Source of the DNA: Mycoplasmataceae bacterium
GTDB taxonomy: Bacteria > Bacillota_I > Bacilli_A > Mycoplasmatales > Mycoplasmoidaceae
DNA length: 8,914 nucleotides
Reading direction: 5' to 3'
Assembly (NCBI GenBank): GCA_031261045.1
Contig: JAISKE010000062.1
Location: 1 to 8,914 of the forward strand
Shown: one piece after another, positions 8,766 through 8,914 of the stretch
Layout: each line of letters starts with the position of its first letter
Numbering within the stretch: position 1 is the first letter of the stretch
The notes under the pieces: generated by a model
Database searches by the model: none
Seen by the model: only the letters and a program-made list of their open reading frames with translations
Told to the model about the DNA's origin: nothing
Position numbers and translations under genes: made by a program

Positions 8766-8914
8766 ATGAAAAGAAAGATTTTGAGAATATTACCAATTAC
8801 CCTTGTTAGTTTAACTATAGGCGCTATTGCTCCTATAGTCGCTACAAGCTGTAGCGACTCTTTGATTTGAGATTTTAATCAGAACAATGTTAATGAATAT
8901 GATAATAAAGTAAA
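8766..8914 (+). CDS. Lipoprotein, N-terminal 49 residues (3' end outside window)
   Basis: ATG 8766 opens a frame that continues to the right edge (one TGA read as Trp). The sequence has a basic start (MKRKILR), a hydrophobic core of about 18 residues and the lipobox V-A-T-S-C with Cys29, the same A-T-S-C ending as in the lipoprotein hydrolase gene at 6287. After the Cys the mature part begins with acidic and Asn-rich residues, typical of the flexible linker of mycoplasma lipoproteins. Nothing after residue 49 is available, so the function cannot be stated. It follows the anchored surface-protein gene by 21 bases and is probably in the same transcription unit. Confidence 0.85.

Overview
The window comes from a wall-less bacterium of the Mollicutes (Mycoplasma-like) that reads UGA as tryptophan. 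Eight of the nine genes are interrupted by in-frame TGA codons (about 40 in total) that fall where Trp fits, and the ninth has one near its truncated end. The DNA is AT-rich, Trp is mostly TGA with a minority of TGG, and two genes encode Mycoplasma-style lipoproteins with an A-T-S-C lipobox. With the standard code the genes look fragmented; with genetic code 4 they are intact. I cannot name the genus from this sequence.

Layout. Positions 1-1185 (minus strand) hold the first 395 residues of a P-type Ca2+ ATPase that runs off the left edge. It is divergent, across a 58-base gap, from a CaCA-family Na+/Ca2+ exchanger (1244-2395). The pair looks like a two-pump calcium-export locus. After a 159-base gap comes a tight plus-strand cluster (2555-6172): a complete transketolase, two tandem single-helix UPF0154/YneF-like membrane proteins, and a 368-residue protein that I read as a degenerate AAA_14/DUF4143-type ATPase without a P-loop. 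The transketolase-YneF order resembles the tkt-sirA-yneF neighbourhood of Bacillus subtilis.

The right part (6287-8914) is a cell-surface region. It holds a lipoprotein with a permuted NlpC/P60-like (YiiX-type) cysteine hydrolase domain, a clear Rho-independent terminator, a membrane-anchored protein of unknown function with a proline-rich linker, and the start of a second lipoprotein.

Starts fall into two classes. The Ca2+ ATPase, the exchanger and transketolase have a -10 box 7-13 bases from ATG and no Shine-Dalgarno, so their mRNAs are predicted to be leaderless or nearly so. The surface-protein genes and the second YneF copy have purine-rich Shine-Dalgarno sequences. No rRNA, tRNA, CRISPR array or insertion sequence was seen. 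No stretch over 300 bases lacks a gene.
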